DNA from: Patagioenas fasciata
Lineage: Eukaryota; Chordata; Aves; Columbiformes; Columbidae
DNA: 64,000 bases
Assembly (NCBI RefSeq): GCF_037038585.1
Contig: NC_092560.1
Coordinates: 60,680,049-60,744,048, forward strand
Reading direction: 5' to 3'
Position numbers and translations under genes: made by a program. Each line of letters starts with the position of its first letter. The stretch's first letter is position 1. This document shows positions 46,501 to 59,003 of this stretch, piece by piece. The notes below the pieces were generated by a model, which worked only from the letters and a program-made list of their open reading frames with translations, was not told where the DNA came from and did not search any database.

Positions 46501-47405
46501 CATGTCTTTCAGCCTGAAACAGGGACTCACCTCCATCATCATGAAGTAATCAACTTACTATTATATAAAAGCTAGTTATATTATTATTAAAACTAGAGCC
46601 ACTAATAGTCCCCTATTAATTCTGTGAAGCTCTGATTCCCAGTCGTTTGTATTAGGCTGCTTTGAGGAGACACACCAAAGTGGCCTTTGGAGAATTAGGA
46701 GAAGAAATAGCATTTATTTAAAATGTTTAAACCGTTTGAAAGTCAGCATTAAGCTGTATGGGCTGTTGCAAAACCTTACATATCTTGACATCTTATTATC
46801 ACCTTCAAAGAACCTGAGCAAATAGGCAGCAGCTTTAGTGGGACTTTATCCATCATAAATTTATACCACAGTTTAGGTTTTATATCATGCCCAAAACTAC
46901 ACTGAACTTCATTTCATTTAAAGTGACAACAACGCTGACACTCCGTGTATGTTATTATTTTAGATTGTCCTTCAAATTATGTTTGAGCACACTTTATCTT
47001 CATGGAAGAGGAGGTCATGCTATTGGGTGAGCAAAGTGTGATTGTATGGGAACTAAACTGGCTGGAAAAAAATGCCTTGGGAAGTAAAGAGTGCTTCAAA
47101 GACCTTCATACATAACTGGAATTACTCCTTGGAATCCCATCTTGGGTCTGTCCAGGTCAGGTAAACGCTGTAGGTGTAGGTAATCCTACCTTCAGACTGA
47201 CTGATCTCTTGGAGAGCTTCCAGCCCACGCTTCCAGGGGCATAATGAGAATTGTGTCCTCACCCTGAGCTTTCATTCTATCTCTTTATCTCTCTTTGCTG
47301 TTAATCCAAGGTTGGTTTTGAACCTTCATGCTTTTACTCTTTTAGATTTCATTGTTTCATTATTATAGTAGGAATAAGAGTTTTAATGGTTATATTCTTT
47401 CATAT

Positions 47406-47424
47406 CCCCCCTCCCCCCCCCCCC
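47406..47424. repeat. C-rich run (six C, T, twelve C)
   Basis: Positions 47406-47411 are C, 47412 is T and 47413-47424 are twelve C, followed by TTTT. The minus strand is correspondingly G-rich. It is not split into four clear G-tracts, so a stable G-quadruplex is uncertain. Such runs are prone to sequencing error. Confidence 0.85.
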
Positions 47425-50400
47425 TTTTCCTTTGTTTTCTAATCTCTCATTTGCTTTCACTGGGATGTACAATGCATTTGAAGGTAGAAGCCACTGTTGG
47501 CTCATCTTTAGGCTAGATTTTGCACAAGCGCCCCTGATGTGACATCTCTCTTTGCCATGGGGCTGTGCGACAGGGTGGAAGTGTGTGATCTTTGGCTTAC
47601 AGCTGATAGGAGTGAGTGTGTGAGGGTAAGCCTGTTTGCATCCGTAAAGAGATTTTGTAAAATGGACCGGCTAGTGGCCTTTTTTTGGTAGTTCAATATT
47701 CATTTAACATTGAGCTCTATTCCATTCTCTGTTAAACTGCTAAGCTAATCCTGAAATGCAGTAAATAAAGATGGATGTTTTCTAATTAATACAATGGAAG
47801 CTGTTCATGAAGATAGCAACATGAAAGCTTTGGGGAAAATATGTTGTCCTAATTTCTCCACAGTAAGCAATTTGGTATTGTTAGACATTTAATATATAAG
47901 GCCAAATTTTGTCACATCCATTACTTGAGTTGGGAACTTCACAATTAATCAGTTTTCCAGTAAATGGAATAAAATCTATGTGTTTTGATCTTGTGGAGGA
48001 GTAAGTGAAATCGATATGAATAAACTGAACATAGTAATCAGTATTTCCATAGAAGTAAGTTACATTAGCTCATTAAGAGACATTGGAGAGAATCTTATTA
48101 TCTAGTTTTAGTATTGCCTGATTCAAACAGTTAAACAAAATCTAAGCCCCCAAATGATGATATTGTAGTCTAATAATGGATTTACAGTATCACAAGACTG
48201 CAAGATTAAAAAAAGCCAATATCACAAGCAGTACAGTTAAATTGCAAGTGCAGGCAACAAAGACTTGCTTCAGTTTTCGTATTATAATGGATAATGCAAT
48301 CTATGCCCTTGTCTCGGCTAAGTAGGACAAAGACATTCACATCTTATGCAATCCATTGACAAGTTCTTAAGAAATCTCGCATCAAATGGCGTTCTATATT
48401 TGTTCATTAATTGCACTATAGTGCTACCTGAAATACTTTATTTGATGTTGGAAGTCACATTGTTTCAGGTGCAGGGGGAGTCTGCCCAAGGTTGTTAGCT
48501 GCTGGAGAGGCAAATGGAAGGTATCCTATTGGCCTATTTAGTTCACTGTGAAGGGGTTTTTCAGTACATCCAAACTTTTCCCTTGATATACTTATGATAT
48601 TTCTATTTATGTACAGTATTACAAGCTAGACTGAATGCGTCTGGTCTATTAAAATTACTAATTACAGGCAAAACTAAATAAACCAAGCATAATTATAAAG
48701 CCATACAGAACAATCAACAGGAAACATATCCCAGTGTACCAGCCACTGAAATACACACTTCCTGACATACTTGTAGAGTCAATGCAATGGCACAGATAAG
48801 GCTTACTGCCTCTCAGTGGAAATAGAGAAATAATGTACTGATTGTATGCACATTTTTAATAAGGAATGAGAAACACAAGGTCGGGTTCCAGCAACAACTT
48901 TGAAGGAGCAATGTCAGTAATTTATTCTGTGTCAGAGTTGTTATTTTCTACCAATATTCTGCTCTGCTAGCGTGTCAGAAGAAGGTAGACTTCTGTTTTT
49001 CTAGACTAACAGCAAAAGAAACATAAGGAAAATGACTGCAACTGTTCACTTATATTTAAGCCAGGAACTACTGTGGTTTTCTTAGAAGAGAAAGGAAAAT
49101 GGAAAAGTCAGTATTATTCTGTAGGCAGAAGAGTTCTGTTAGATTACTCTATCTGTCACTTACGTAATCTATGACATATTAGAATTTACAAAATTAAGCT
49201 GCTTTTGTTTTCTGTAACAATTCAAATAGTACAGGTTCCATTTAGATTGCAAAAATACATTAATTTTATGCCAGGATTTTGCTGAATGCTCTCACTTTTT
49301 ATAGTATATGCACTGTTTGCTTTTATTAAGTAATATTTAAAATCATATGTGAACTTGTACTATTGGTGCTTATTTTGCACTCATTACTTGCAAAGGTTTT
49401 CAACACAAAAATGACAAGGAATAAGCTTGTACCTATCACAAAGAAAAGCTGTGCAAGATGTAGAGAGAGCCTCGTGGGGTGTCCGTCTGCTTTCCTCTGC
49501 CAGAGGCAAGCCGAAATTCCTCTTACAGCCATGCTTACGGCATGCACAGTGCCTTAGTAGCAGCAGCGTAGATTTCCAAGTTACAGAGCTATAAATTACT
49601 TTTAATCCCTACCGTTGTGTTGTTATATTGTAGTCTGTTACTACCTCGGATACATTTTATTAGAAACTCTCTTTTCATCTAGAATAATTTATGGGTTCTT
49701 TATTGCTTCCTCCAGTAAATGTAGCTGATTCTGGAAATGCTAATTTCCACATTTATAAATGCTTCCAGAAATGCTGGTTTCCTTATTTAATGCTTGACTG
49801 TGCTTGGTTACACCACAGTGCAAATTTGGAGTTACTGAGGTACACAACTAATAGATGAGATGTGACCTGCTGCTATTTGAAGAACAGTCTCGTTACAGTG
49901 TAAGCATGTCTGCTCACTTAACGATTCTGAAATGGAGATTAGTTGATTTTTCCTCTAGAATAGTATTAAATAGTCAAAACTAATTTTCCCTATTTGTTAT
50001 TTACATGGCTTTTTTCAAAATTTATTGAGTATAAACTGCTTCCTGGAATATTTCTAAAAGCAATTATTCATCTGCTGGAATGGAAGGTGAAGCTGATCTT
50101 CAAATTTCAGATGATTTTGACTAAACAAACAATTCACATGTTTCTGTGTTCTCTGGTCAGAAAAAAAAAGTCAGTCATATTTCTGGTACAAATATTCCTA
50201 GCTATAAATAATTCTGTTTTCTAGTGTTCTCTAGTACGAATTTAAAATGGCCTTCTTTGGCAAATTATTCCTGCAATGCAAAGAGATGGCTGTGAATAGA
50301 TGTGAAATGGATTTGATGGAAAAGCAACATTAATATTGCCTGAAACTGTCAGTATTTACCTGCTTTTAGACACAATGTTCTTCCTCTAGCCATGTATTTG

Positions 50401-51018
50401 TACCTGTCTTTTTAATCCCTGTGACACTGCATTAATGTAGTCAGTTCGCTTTTCAGAAGCCCTTCAGCTTTTGAAATCGTGAATAAAAACATAAAAACTG
50501 CTTTCAGTGTCCCTACTGTGATGGCTCCTTTGTAAGTGTTTAGAGGGATGCTATCATAACTCGTGCTTCTCTTGCTGCAGCATTGTACCCTGCAAGCACG
50601 TAGGCTGTGGCGCCGAGGAGGTTATTGCAAGGGTGTCAGAGAGTCCCGACAGCACCTGAGGCCACTGCAGCTTTTCAGGAACAGGATAATTCCTGTCTTT
50701 TATTCTTTCTTGACTCAATTTCCCTGACAGTTTTTATTTCTAATTAGATTATGCAAGTAGAAACCTGAGTCTCCACTCTCTCTTCTAAACTTCGAGTTTT
50801 GTTGCTGAATTACCTTCTAGTTCACCCTCTATCCAGCGAGTCTATTTTGGCCATTTATTCTGTCTTATGTAAATTTTAGGTCTTTGGAGCAGGGACTGTT
50901 TTCTTTTGCTGTCTGTAAAATACCAGCACAGATGTGCACTGGTGTTCAACTAGGATTTTCATGGACTATCGTAATACAATTAATAACTGGTATTAATAAC
51001 TTGATGTGCATTGTGATA

Positions 51019-51037
51019 GCTCACTCACTGAGTGAGC
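51019..51037. repeat. Perfect 9-bp inverted repeat, 1-nt centre
   Basis: The arms gctcactca and tgagtgagc flank a single C. Such a compact palindrome could bind a dimeric factor or be chance. Nothing around it indicates a gene. Confidence 0.6.
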
Positions 51038-54000
51038 ACTGTAACCTCCAAGGTTAATAGTTGTTACTATTTATACTCTGTTCCTCTTATTGCCTAGAGA
51101 ATCAAGCCAACATCAAAGTTGTATGGACACATGGGATAAACTTCATCTGATGAAATGTAAATGTCTACTTCATGGAAACCTCAGCTTTCTATGTAATTAA
51201 AATTATGATAGCAAAATAGTTGAGATTTAGCTGTTTGTCCCTTGGCAAAGTCAGTGCTGTTCATCTACTGGTCTTTTTTTTAAGCATAACTTCTATCTAG
51301 TTTTTGTAAGAGTATTTGCTTTCATTTACTTATTTCTGAAATAAAAATAATGAAATTACTATTTGAAATGGAAAATGGGAGTAGTATAATCACTGAGTTT
51401 TTAAGGTAAAGACACTCTGTTCCAAAAAAATTTTCATTGAGAGTCTCATAGTAGTTGTTTTATTTTTTCCTATGTTGCTGATAGCAATCCAGTGTTTTGT
51501 TTGGCAACTCTGACCCTTCTGATTATGAATAATAGTGGAAGACAGATGTTAGAAAGAAATTCTTGCTGAGTGTGGAGTACTCTGTCACCAATTTAAGCAA
51601 ATATATCTTTTTAAGATGCAAGAAAGCTACAGGTTATACCACAGCACAGTGATCTTTATTTTGCTCTCTCTTTTTTTCTCAATAATTTCCAACGCATGAT
51701 TTACTTTTTCAACCAGAGCTGAGCATTAAGCTCATGGCAGTATCTTGCCAGGATCTTGCTCTTGATATAATACTTAGCTAAATGCTCATGATCTTGGATA
51801 TAAAGTTAAGTTTGTCTGTTTGTTTTTGTTTTGTTTTTTAACCTTCTGTGTTAAATAAGAATTCTTCTGCCATTTTTTGCTCATTTTGTAATGTCCTTCT
51901 GCAGTTCTTCTCAACCAGTTCGTGCTCTTTTTATTCCAACTAATTATTATCAGCAGCATTCTCACCCCATTTGCAGGCTGTGCATGAGGACAAGGATCAG
52001 CACAGTCCCAGCAGAAGCGGTGGTCCTTCCCCAAGGAGCAAAGGGGCTCCTGTGATGGGCAGTGCTTTCTTGACCCACAAACTGTGCTTAAAATTAAGTG
52101 TATGATTTAGTTCCATCCAGCTTCAAGGCAATGAAGCAAAAGCTGGACATGCATATTAAGCATTGAATTACTTTGATGTTAATTTTGGGCTCGATCCTGC
52201 AAAACCTTGTATTTTGTTAAGGCAAGACCACAGAGCACTTTGCAGAACAGAGTGAAGTGTTAAAAGCATGGTGTAAAATGTTGTCTTGTTTTCCATACTG
52301 GTATGCATTTTTCCTGTTTAAAGATGTTAAACATGAAAACTGCAGAAATAATCTGCAGTAAAATTTAGAAAGTACATATGGCTTTGCATGAGATCTTCAG
52401 TGTTGCTTAATTTTGACTGTATCTGTTCAGTGCACATCTAGATTTAGCCAATAGCAGTTGGAATTAAGTCGTTGTTTATCTTCTTTCAACATTGCCTCAG
52501 GGTTTATGAAGAACATAATACTGTAGTTACATATGCTTTAATGTTTTAGAAGACAAGCCATTAATGGCATACTTACGAAAGTGCATTTTAAACCACAACC
52601 AATATTTTTACAGGACAAGTAAAGAGATTTGTTTAATCTGCCCTATTTTTAAAGTGATATTGCCATGTGACATAGGGTATTACTGTTAGAGAACTAGATA
52701 AACACATTAGAGTAATTAACCTTCCTGGAAAGAGGGAGCTTCTGAAACTTAAACATACTGTTCCAAAAAATAGTCACTGTTGAATTATCAGCATCTGCTG
52801 GATAAAGACTAATGATCTCATTATCATTTATTTTAAGAATATTGGACTGATTTCCTTTGGAGGCAATTGAATTGGAATCAAATTAAAACAAGGGAGCTGA
52901 ATCAGTCTTTTCACAACAGGACTGAATTTAGTACATTTTTTACCTCCAATACTTTCTATTAACTGCATTACAAAGCAATAAACTGCAAACAACTGAGCAT
53001 CAGAATTCAGACTCAGACCTCTTAGCAAAAGGAGAACATTGTGCAGTTGTTTAAGATATAGTATTTCATGTGTGACATTTCTTCTTTTTTAAATATAATA
53101 ATATAGCTCTTTACAGCTTTTCTGACTCACGAGTAGCTTGACATGAAGTGGCTGACATTTTCAAATGGCTTCCTGGTCAACATTTGTTTTTACATCATCA
53201 TACTAACAAACTAGCTGAAGTATTGTTCTAGTATTTTGACATACAATTGCAAAGTTTTTTTTTTTTTTTTAATTACTTGCTTTTCTCTACCCCTTAACTC
53301 TATCCCTTCATTTACTTCCAGATTTTCTAGTACTGAAAATACTTAAAAATCTCTTGCTGCTTTTATAATTGTTCCAGTGTGACCTTTCCCCAAACTGATT
53401 GATTTGAAGCAGTGTTGTTCTTGGTGCCCATGAAAAGAATAAATATTGTTCTGCATATGAGCATATTTTTTTTGGAATATGACCCTCTAACAAGTATTTC
53501 AATAATTAAACTACAGCATTTTCCTCTGATTTTTTGAGCACACTGTATTTTACTGGAGAGGTACCAATCTAACAGAGCTCGAAGTATTCACTCTCAGCAC
53601 ACAGTTCCTTGGAAAGTTGCTTAGCAGCTGCAGAGATTTTCCAGCTTTAGTGTCTCATTAATATACCTCTTCATCAAGGCACAGTGAAGTTCTGATGAAA
53701 ACTGAACTTGAAACTTGCTAATGTGACCACATTGCTGCTTATCTGGGTGTGAGTACCGCTTTTCTGTTAAAACTGTGCCTTTTAAAAGTAGCTGAGTGGA
53801 AGTAACACTGAAAAGCAAAAAAAGAGCTCCATGTGAGGTTGCATATGAAGAATCGATATGAATTTTTCAAAATACAATTAATATATTACATTCATGTTTA
53901 TTAATTCAGTTTTGGAGGATTACTTGGTAGTTTTATTAAGCTGAAGAATACCATGACATAATTTTGAGTTTGAGGAGCTGCTCTAAGTTTTACAGAGATG

Positions 54001-55184
54001 GAATATAATTTTGTGGACTATTGATAAGCCAGAATGATATTTTTTCAAGCTGTCAGCACAGCAAGACAGCTAGGTACTTTTTGAAATTCTAAAATTGCTA
54101 ATATTTAGTGGAGATATCCTGGCATTTTTTAGTCTTGGAAACATCTGATAAAATGTGTCATAATGAACCTGAAATTTTCCCAGAGACTACACACTCTCTT
54201 TCCGTCCTCCAGATTTAAGTGAAAAAGACACAGAAGTAATAAATATATAAAAATGGTAAATCTTCCCTCCCAAATTATATGGCTAGAGACTTTATTCAGA
54301 TTTTATTTTGCATATGCAAATATATTCAAATAGACAAATGAACACTTTAATCATCATTGCTCTGAATCTGTCAAATTAATGACACCTTGAAGTGCCAAAC
54401 GAATGCAAGAATTTAATTGAAATTATTTCATTTTTGGCTACAAGACTTACAAATACAATAATAATAATAAGCATGAAGAAGACCGTACGTATGAGCTCAA
54501 GCGTTTCTTAGCAATGTGTTAAGGATGTCACAGTTAGACTGAAAGCACATTCCAGATGGTGATTACAGCTGATTCTTTTTGGCAATGAATTGATATTAGA
54601 CTCAGGCTTGACAGGAAAATATTTAAGGCTTTTGACCTAATGCATAGTACACACTGTTATGTATCTGTTACCATGGAGAAAATAAATGCAAAAAGTAAAC
54701 ATCTCTTCAAGCATATTTGGAAAAAAAAATTGTCATCCTTTGCTCAAAAAATATTTCCAGAACTTTTTATTTGGTTAAAGGGAGGAGGTGTCAGGAGTTT
54801 TTCTTGAATATGGGCAAGAACAATCCTTTTCTACTTTCAGTTCAGTCTTAGAATTAAGACAAATTTTGTACCCAGTCCAATTCAAGATGTCACTGTGAAT
54901 GTATGGCAAAGCATTCCTGTCTGGCACTTTTCCTCTGAACATGATCTTGGAGACACACAGCAAGCTCTGGAGGGTCATTTGCTTGCTGGGTCTCATAACA
55001 GCTGGTACATTCTGAATAGTTAACACGCAAGTGTTTTACAAATGTAGAAGCAAAGGATGCCAGAAATAAAGGATGTACTCCATTGATGTGTTCATTGCAG
55101 TAAACAAGCCTGAGAACAATAAACCCTCAGCCATTCTGCTGAGTCTCTTGCTGATAAGGTTCTTCTCCCAGCCCATGGCTGAGG

Positions 55185-55198
55185 ACCTCAGGTGGCAG
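55185..55198 (+). promoter_or_regulatory. CTCF-like core motif
   Basis: The string acctcaggtggcag matches 11 of 14 positions of the CTCF core consensus, with a perfect match over the last ten. The left flank is poor. It lies about 400 bp before a CR1 fragment. Binding is not established. Confidence 0.25.
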
Positions 55199-55599
55199 GC
55201 GTAGCTTCAGTAAGTGTTGTCTGTGAAAGGGGTTAATTGAGCACAAATGTTTGCTCCGTTTTACTCTTGGCATGTACTTCATCAGCTTATAGGACTAAAT
55301 ATTTGCTCTCCCCATTTATTGATTTTTGCATCACTTCTCTCCAAAAATATCTTCCTTTTCAGTTGAGTCTGTTCATAAGCTACGGTTTCACCAATAGTTG
55401 CCAATGTTGATACAGTTCTGGTCTTTCAACTGCTGAATCTGAAATGCAGTGCTCCTCTGTTGACAGAGTCTTTATGCATTTCAAGAGGTACTTAAACTTC
55501 TCCCTTAGCTGTTTAATCTTGCCATTTAGAAGACACAGGTTAGTCCAATGATATCTAATTATTCCCTGGCATTGCTAGGAAAAGTCCGTGCTGGGCGCT

Positions 55600-56263
55600 G
55601 CCTGCCTGGGCAGCAGCTCTGCAGAGATGGCCCTGGGGGAGCCAGCTGCACAGGGCCCACCCTGGGGCTGGCAGCAGTGAGAACTGGTGGCATCTGGCGC
55701 TGTAGGAGCAGGGACACAACTAGAAGATGAAAGGTGAATCCTTCTCCTTTGTTCAACACTTGTGAGCATAAATCTGGGGTGCTGGGTCCACTTCAGTCTC
55801 CTCACTACCAGACAGATGTTGCAATACCCAGAACAAGAGCAGAGGATAGCCATCAAAATGCTTGAGGGCCTGGAGCACCAGGTGTATAAGAAGCAGCTGA
55901 AACACCAGGGCTTATTTAAGGCTTTTGGGTATCTTATTACTGTCTACAACTGCCTAACTTTAGGTAGTCTTTCAGAAGATGGAGCTAGATATTTCTCAGA
56001 GGTGTCAAATAAGAGGAGGTTTAGTGGACACAAGTTGCAGTAATGAACTTGAATTACACAGTAAGATATATCTGATATTTTACCATAATACTGGTGAAAT
56101 ACTGGAACAGGGCCCTAGGGAACTTGTAGAATCTCAGTCCCTGGAGGTATTTAGAACTTCATGAGATGTGGACCTCAGCAACCCGATAGAAGGTGACCTT
56201 TGTTTGATCAAGGAACTGGACCAGATGGCCTCTAGAGGTACCTTCCAACTGATGTGATTTTAT
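55600..56263 (+). mobile_element. CR1 LINE fragment, 3' end, + orientation, degenerate
   Basis: This is a 5'-truncated copy of the chicken-repeat-1 non-LTR retrotransposon. From about 55750 to 56160 it encodes the decayed C-terminus of the CR1 ORF2 protein (endonuclease/reverse transcriptase). The pieces KMLEGLEHQVYKKQL, EDGARYFSEVSNKR and PRELVESQSLEVF correspond to well-known CR1 ORF2 tail motifs. They are split between two reading frames, so at least one frameshift is present and the copy is inactive. The 3' end ccttccaactgatgtgattttatgag is a mutated form of the CR1 terminus, which normally ends in ATTCTATGAT-type repeats. CR1 copies lack poly-A tails, as here. The GC-rich part 55600-55740 resembles upstream CR1 sequence less clearly. 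Its divergence suggests an old insertion. Confidence 0.85.
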
Positions 56264-57416
56264 GAGCTCTATTTTTCTAGTTTGTTTTTTATTTATATGC
56301 CTTTAGTACATTTCTACAGTTTCACCTATTTACTGTCTTAATAGCCAGTTAAATTTATCCTGGAAAAATACTAGCTTATACATCTTCATCCAATTTAAAA
56401 TTAATAAATGTTTTGTGCTGTCAGACCGATAGCAATTTATCTTCACTAATGCAACAGACAACATTATGGCAGATGATGTAACTTGGACTTCTTGTTCCTG
56501 CTTGCAAATTCACAAAGCAATATTATTTATTCCCTTTCTTACGTCTTTTCATGTAAGATAAACATCATTTTTTATATTGCATTGGTTGCCACAACTGTGT
56601 ATGTGCTTGTACAGTTTTGGGTAGATTTCAGTTTTGGATTCCAGAGGTCTTTCTCTCTCGTTCCTTTGGATTCTTTAAAATGTCTATTTATGTCAGAATG
56701 CTGCCCACACATGCTAAGCCTCCTCTCCCCCACTCTTTCAAAAATATACTGGACTTCTTCAGCTTTTAACCAGTCATGGGCACCTTTATGTTCCCATTCT
56801 TTCTGCATTCTCTTTTAAAGTGTATTGATCAAATTTCATTTTTGTGCTTAGTGTCGTGTTTTTCCAATGTCTTCTGTACTGCTTTATATTGGCCTCTTCT
56901 TGAGATAAATTATAATTATAAAAAGCATTATCATGCTCAGAAATGGCTGCTATTAAACATTTTTCTGCATGTCTTGTCCTCTGCTGGTGTCTGTTGCAGT
57001 TGGTTGTACTTTGAAAGAGTGTTGTTTAGACAATTTTCTGAAGTCAGTGTTGGAGACAGATACAGCTTGTAATGTCTAACTCACCTGGTATCCATCACAA
57101 TATCTACTCGCATGTCTATCTCTTGAGCTGCATGGACTTGGTTGTTTCTTTGTCATCACACGACAAGACGGGTAATGCTAGGATGATTAAGCATTTCCTC
57201 AATCTGCAGAAACACGAGACGATCAAGAACAGTGTATTAAAAACAAAGTGTATTTAATTAGAAGCGTAAAGACTATGAAAATGCTATTTTAGTTTGCAAC
57301 CCTTCAGCTCAAAGCCATTCTTTCATATACCAATTGTTTAACTTCATATTGGGCAGTTAATATTCCAGCTTCCCCTATTCTATCTAGTCGTATTTTCTTT
57401 TCAATGTTTGTTGTGC
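56264..57416. other. Intron 2 between CR1 copy and TTTTA repeat: nothing recognised
   Basis: AT-rich sequence. Open frames of about 100 codons on + (56483-56818, 56776-57072) have no recognisable domain and overlap in different frames. I see no transposon or RNA gene. Confidence 0.55.
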
Positions 57417-57521
57417 ATTTTATTTTATTTTATTTTATTTTATTTTATTTTATTTTATTTTATTTTATTTTATTTTATTTTATTTTATTTTATTTTATTT
57501 TATTTTATTTTATTTTATTTT
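57417..57521 (+). repeat. (TTTTA)n microsatellite, 21 perfect copies
   Basis: 105 bp of uninterrupted 5-bp units, with TTTTA on the HCN1 sense strand. It is entirely pure, which suggests it is unstable and polymorphic in length, and its true length may differ from the assembly. The open frame through it (57404-57706) is a low-complexity artefact of Phe, Ile, Leu and Tyr. Confidence 0.97.
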
Positions 57522-58647
57522 TACACAAGGTATTCATTCAATATAAAATGAAAAGATTTTTCAAAATCTCAACATTTTTCATAAAATGTAATATTCTTGG
57601 TCATTCTTTCTGGCCAGACCAGATCTTTACTAGTCTATGCTATAGCTCTTATTGTAGAATTAATCCCTTTAACACATTTTCTTCAGACTTTCTCTTTCTG
57701 AGATGATTGTACCAGATCTGAGTTCATGTCTAGTGAATGATAAACTGTTTTTGCATGTGCTTCCTATTTCTTTCTTTTTAGAAAGGCTGGACTTAGTTGT
57801 GTGAAATAGCTTACAAAGTTCAGTTCTGTTACGTTATGAAGTAATGTCCCTTAGCGGAAATGACAGTTGTGGCATAGTTAATGTCATTTCAACAGGCTAC
57901 CAAAAACCCCCCTCAAAATATATCAAGTCAACAAATGTCCATTACCAAGTCAAAGGTCTTTACCACCTGAGTACATTTTCTTTTTCAAGATTTCAGACTT
58001 CTGTTTGAAGGTCTTAATGTCAACTGACAGAAAGCAAGTTTGAAAACTGGATGAAAATTATTAATAAACAGCAGTGTGCACAGAAGAGAAGATTTCACCC
58101 CTGCCCTGAATATAATTAAAAAATAATGCATGTCAGATTCATGTTGCAGTAAAGGACATACAACTATAAACAAGTAGTTACTTAAAACCAGAATATGTGT
58201 ATCAAAGAAAAACATTTCTGCTATGTGATATGTCAGTTTTGCATGTTTCCAGTGTTTGGATACCTTCATTATGTTTCATTTTGAGCAGTAGCAAAAGATA
58301 ACCATTGTAATGTGATACCTGTAAGATATTTCCACAACAGCAATTTAGCATTGGTATGCTGAACAGTCAGTACTCCCCTGAACTCAGCTTTTTATACAAG
58401 TAGGACTTTGTTACCGTGGTGATAGCACACCATTGCTTTTGACTAAAACCAGAACTGATTAGACTGCTTTATATTATTCATCCATATTTTACTGTCATTG
58501 AGCAATATATTTGTTGAATTTTGGCTGCCACAAATCTTGTTATTTAATGGGACAAGTTCTTTAAAAAGGTTGGCTGCAGAAGAATAGAAACAAGTCTGTT
58601 TGTATTTTTCTATGCTCTTTAATTTGTCTTCATTCAGTATATTGTCA
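57522..58647. other. Intron 2 between TTTTA repeat and second CR1: nothing recognised
   Basis: AT-rich sequence with short unrecognised open frames, for example 57985-58269 on the minus strand. No RNA gene, transposon or CpG patch was seen. Confidence 0.55.
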
Positions 58648-59003
58648 TAAAATCATAGAATTGCTTGGGTAGGAAAGGACCTTCAAAGGTCATCTAGTCC
58701 AACCCCCCTGCAATGAGCAGGGACGTCTTTAACCAGATCAGGTTGCTCAGAGCCCCCTCCAGCCTCGCCTTGAATGTCTCCAGGGATGGGGCATCTACCA
58801 CCTCTCCGGGCAACATGTGCCAGTGTTTTACCATTCTCATCATAAAAAAAAAAAAAAAAAATTCTTCCTTATATCTAGTCTTAATCTCCCCTCTTTTAGT
58901 TTAAAACTATTAGCCCTTGTCCTACAGACCCTGCTAAAAAGTCTGTCCTGATAGGAGAGGTGTTCTAGCCCCTGATCATTTTTGTGGACCAATTTCAGAC
59001 ACA
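58648..59003 (-). mobile_element. CR1 LINE fragment, 3' end, - orientation
   Basis: Read on + this starts with aaaatcatagaattgcttgg, the reverse complement of the CR1 3' terminus, and continues through the conserved block accttcaaaggtcatctagt and the block about blunt-ended ORF2 tail sequence. On the minus strand it encodes decayed ORF2 C-terminal sequence (EVVDAPSLETFKARLEG). It is 5'-truncated near 59000, typical of CR1. A run of 18 A (58844-58861) interrupts the element where CR1 normally has only a few, suggesting slippage expansion after insertion. It is less diverged from the general CR1 pattern than the copy at 55600, so it may be younger. Orientation is opposite to HCN1. Confidence 0.93.

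Larger units (their letters stand above)
40521..55184. other. Intron 2, third part: AT-rich, no gene seen
   Basis: I recognise no coding frame, RNA gene or transposon in this stretch. Simple-sequence features are poly-T runs at 45254, 46001 and 53255 and a C-run at 47413. A perfect 7-bp inverted repeat with a 1-nt centre lies at 43449-43463 and a 9-bp one at 51019-51037. A weak REST-like motif lies at 54052-54073. Confidence 0.6.

Noticed and set aside
57404-57706. 100-codon open frame on +
   Set aside because: It is mostly the translation of the TTTTA microsatellite.
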